From contig JAGWJP010000006.1 of the NCBI GenBank assembly GCA_028865725.1, positions 1 through 39,972 of the forward strand: DNA of 39,972 bases. The letters run 5' to 3'. The position numbers were made by a program, and so were the translations under genes. Shown here piece by piece: positions 39,084 to 39,972 of this stretch. Numbering within the stretch: position 1 is the first letter of the stretch; each line of letters opens with the position of its first letter. This DNA is from Patescibacteria group bacterium (GTDB lineage: Bacteria; Patescibacteriota; Minisyncoccia; UBA6257; JACRHW01). Under the pieces are notes generated by a model. That model saw nothing but the letters and a program-made list of their open reading frames with translations, was not told where the DNA came from and did not search any database.

Positions 39084-39113
39084 ATTCTACATCATATATA
39101 ATGAAAAAGTCAA
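39084..39113 (-). promoter_or_regulatory. promoter of HTH regulator 38601
   Basis: Minus strand TTGACT (39113-39108), 18-nt spacer, TAGAAT (39089-39084). Confidence 0.6.
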
Positions 39114-39126
39114 GACAAGGAGGACG

Positions 39127-39237
39127 CTGTCAACTACCCCTCCCTAAAGGGAGAAGCTTGAGGAAAATCTCAAGCCCAATGTTGACCAGACTTAGCACCG
39201 GAGATTGACAATCCTAGAAAGTGCTACGTTATCCGCG
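39127..39237 (+). ncRNA. structured block resembling IS200/IS605 end RNA
   Basis: Closing stem TGTCAAC / GTTGACCA around hairpins CTCCC-TAAAG-GGAG and GCTTGAG-GAAAAT-CTCAAGC. The ACTACCCCTCCCT ... GCTTGAG pattern resembles right ends of IS200/IS605 elements (TnpB omega-RNA), but no tnpA or tnpB gene is present. It lies directly before HEARO copy B and after AAGGAGG (39117-39123), which may be the original site of the lipoprotein gene. Confidence 0.4.
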
Positions 39238-39497
39238 AATGTATAGTTACCCCGGAATGCTTTCTCAGTTCCGGGCTCTAAGACTTGTGTTTAAACACGC
39301 AGAAGGGTTAAGCGCGTGATGCAAGTACGTAAACCGCGGAATAACATTGTCGAGGGGAGAGAACATTGCAAGTCAGCTTTGTTCCGTTACAAGACTCTTA
39401 CAGGTTGACAGCCGGGAAAGACCGGCATTTTTAAACTTTAAAAGGAGCGAGGCTTCCCCCCAGTCCTAAAGAACCGGGTTTCCGCCTCGTAAAACGG
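39238..39497 (+). ncRNA. HEARO-type (IscB omega-RNA-like) element, copy B
   Basis: 260 nt, same conserved blocks as copy A (7246-7457). It contains about 50 extra bases after ATTGTCGAGGGG, absent from copy A, so that arm is variable. The first stem is CCCGGAA/TTCCGGG. It ends directly before ATGAAG, whose ATG is the start codon of the lipoprotein gene. The flank usable as guide would be 39222-39237. No IscB gene is encoded. Confidence 0.7.
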
Positions 39498-39668
39498 ATG
39501 AAGTGTATGGTTTTAATGCCGTTGCTATTTTTATTCGGGTGTTATCACGAGCAACAGCCCGGAGAGATCTATCAGCTTTCAGAAGCATGCATTAAAGGAA
39601 AGAGCGGAGTGATCATTAAGTTCATTCCTCAGCATGAAAGCAGCCAAGAGATGGAGTTGCAAAAATGA
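39498..39668 (+). CDS. small lipoprotein
   Basis: 56 residues starting in the ATGA directly after HEARO copy B. Signal peptide with lipobox: MKCMVLMPLLFLFGC, Cys15 as lipid site; then a soluble tail. No Shine-Dalgarno is adjacent; AAGGAGG plus 6 nt lies 368 bp upstream, before the inserted block. Its stop overlaps the next start by ATGA. Rz1-type spanin or a surface exclusion protein are candidates. Confidence 0.65.
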   Translation: MKCMVLMPLLFLFGCYHEQQPGEIYQLSEACIKGKSGVIIKFIPQHESSQEMELQK

Positions 39669-39919
39669 AGATATTTTTAGTGGCTTTGACGTTTATCACG
39701 TCAGGAATGCATGCATTAGATTATGAAGAAACATCAGAAATCATCGAAAGAAAGATGCAAATGTTTAAAAAAATTCAAAATCTAGATTTGGAATCGGTCG
39801 AAGACATAAATGAAAATAATTATGAATTAATCCTTCAAGCTTATATCAAGGGAAGGATCGACGGATATGAGGATTGCTTGAATATCATGATGGAACTCGA
39901 AGACTTCGAACCGTCTTAA
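39665..39919 (+). CDS. small exported protein
   Basis: 84 residues, signal peptide (MKIFLVALTFITSGMHA), then a charged helical body rich in Glu (YEETSEIIERKMQMFKKIQN) and GRIDGYEDCLNIMMEL with one Cys. Coupled to the lipoprotein gene by ATGA, so the two act together at the envelope. This gene spans the artificial ends: its last 31 codons are also bases 1-96. Confidence 0.7.
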   Translation: MKIFLVALTFITSGMHALDYEETSEIIERKMQMFKKIQNLDLESVEDINENNYELILQAYIKGRIDGYEDCLNIMMELEDFEPS

Positions 39920-39972
39920 CATTTCGTTAACAAACTTCGTATGTGATTAGTGCTCAATAGGATAGATCCATA
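39824..39972. repeat. terminal direct repeat, right copy
   Basis: Exact copy of 1-149; see left copy. Confidence 0.95.

Overview
This window is an essentially complete, circularly closed genome of a double-stranded DNA tailed phage (or phage-plasmid). Bases 1-149 are repeated exactly at 39824-39972, so the unit is 39,823 bp and the ends overlap inside one gene (39665-39919). The gene set points to a short-tailed, podovirus-like phage with a P22-style plan: portal, coiled-coil scaffold, N4-gp56-type capsid protein, a putative tail-hub/DNA-stabilisation protein and three consecutive ejection-type proteins. The host cannot be named from the sequence. The DNA is AT-rich and no bacterial marker gene is present.

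Layout. The minus strand from about 31.2 kb down to 0.24 kb is the late block: small terminase, large terminase split by an intein, RNA ligase and tRNA-Asn, portal, small virion proteins, scaffold, intron-containing capsid gene, adaptor/tail proteins, a gene flanked by GT-rich arrays (on the plus strand), ejection proteins and a row of tail-fibre-like proteins. 31.3-34.7 kb holds tiny genes, an HNH gene and a minus-strand regulatory operon (Cro/CI-like repressor, RusA-like resolvase). A divergent early operon (34.7-37.0 kb) encodes a Cys-rich heptapeptide-repeat protein, an ERF annealing protein, a YqaJ-type exonuclease and a membrane protein. 37.3-39.1 kb carries a replication-initiator-like gene with internal palindromic iterons and a second HTH regulator. 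39.2 kb to 0.1 kb and 7.1-7.95 kb hold small exported/membrane proteins, each preceded or interrupted by a HEARO (IscB omega-RNA-like) element.

The most striking property is how many essential late genes are interrupted. The terminase gene is cut at its nuclease motif by an intein whose two halves are separate genes with an overlapping HNH gene between them. The capsid gene has two group I introns (one with a LAGLIDADG gene in antisense) plus an unexplained 38-nt gap with a frame change. The portal gene contains a 17-bp-stem hairpin with three in-frame TAG codons. A HEARO element sits exactly between G and ATGA inside a small ORF. An RNA ligase and a tRNA-Asn with an odd anticodon loop lie between terminase and portal.

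Regulation seen directly: a leaderless repressor promoter with a perfect inverted-repeat operator facing the early promoter; a shared leader motif GAGGATACAA ahead of five early genes; and a 10-nt perfect complement of that motif just before the early-operon terminator. No integrase, DNA polymerase or endolysin was recognised.
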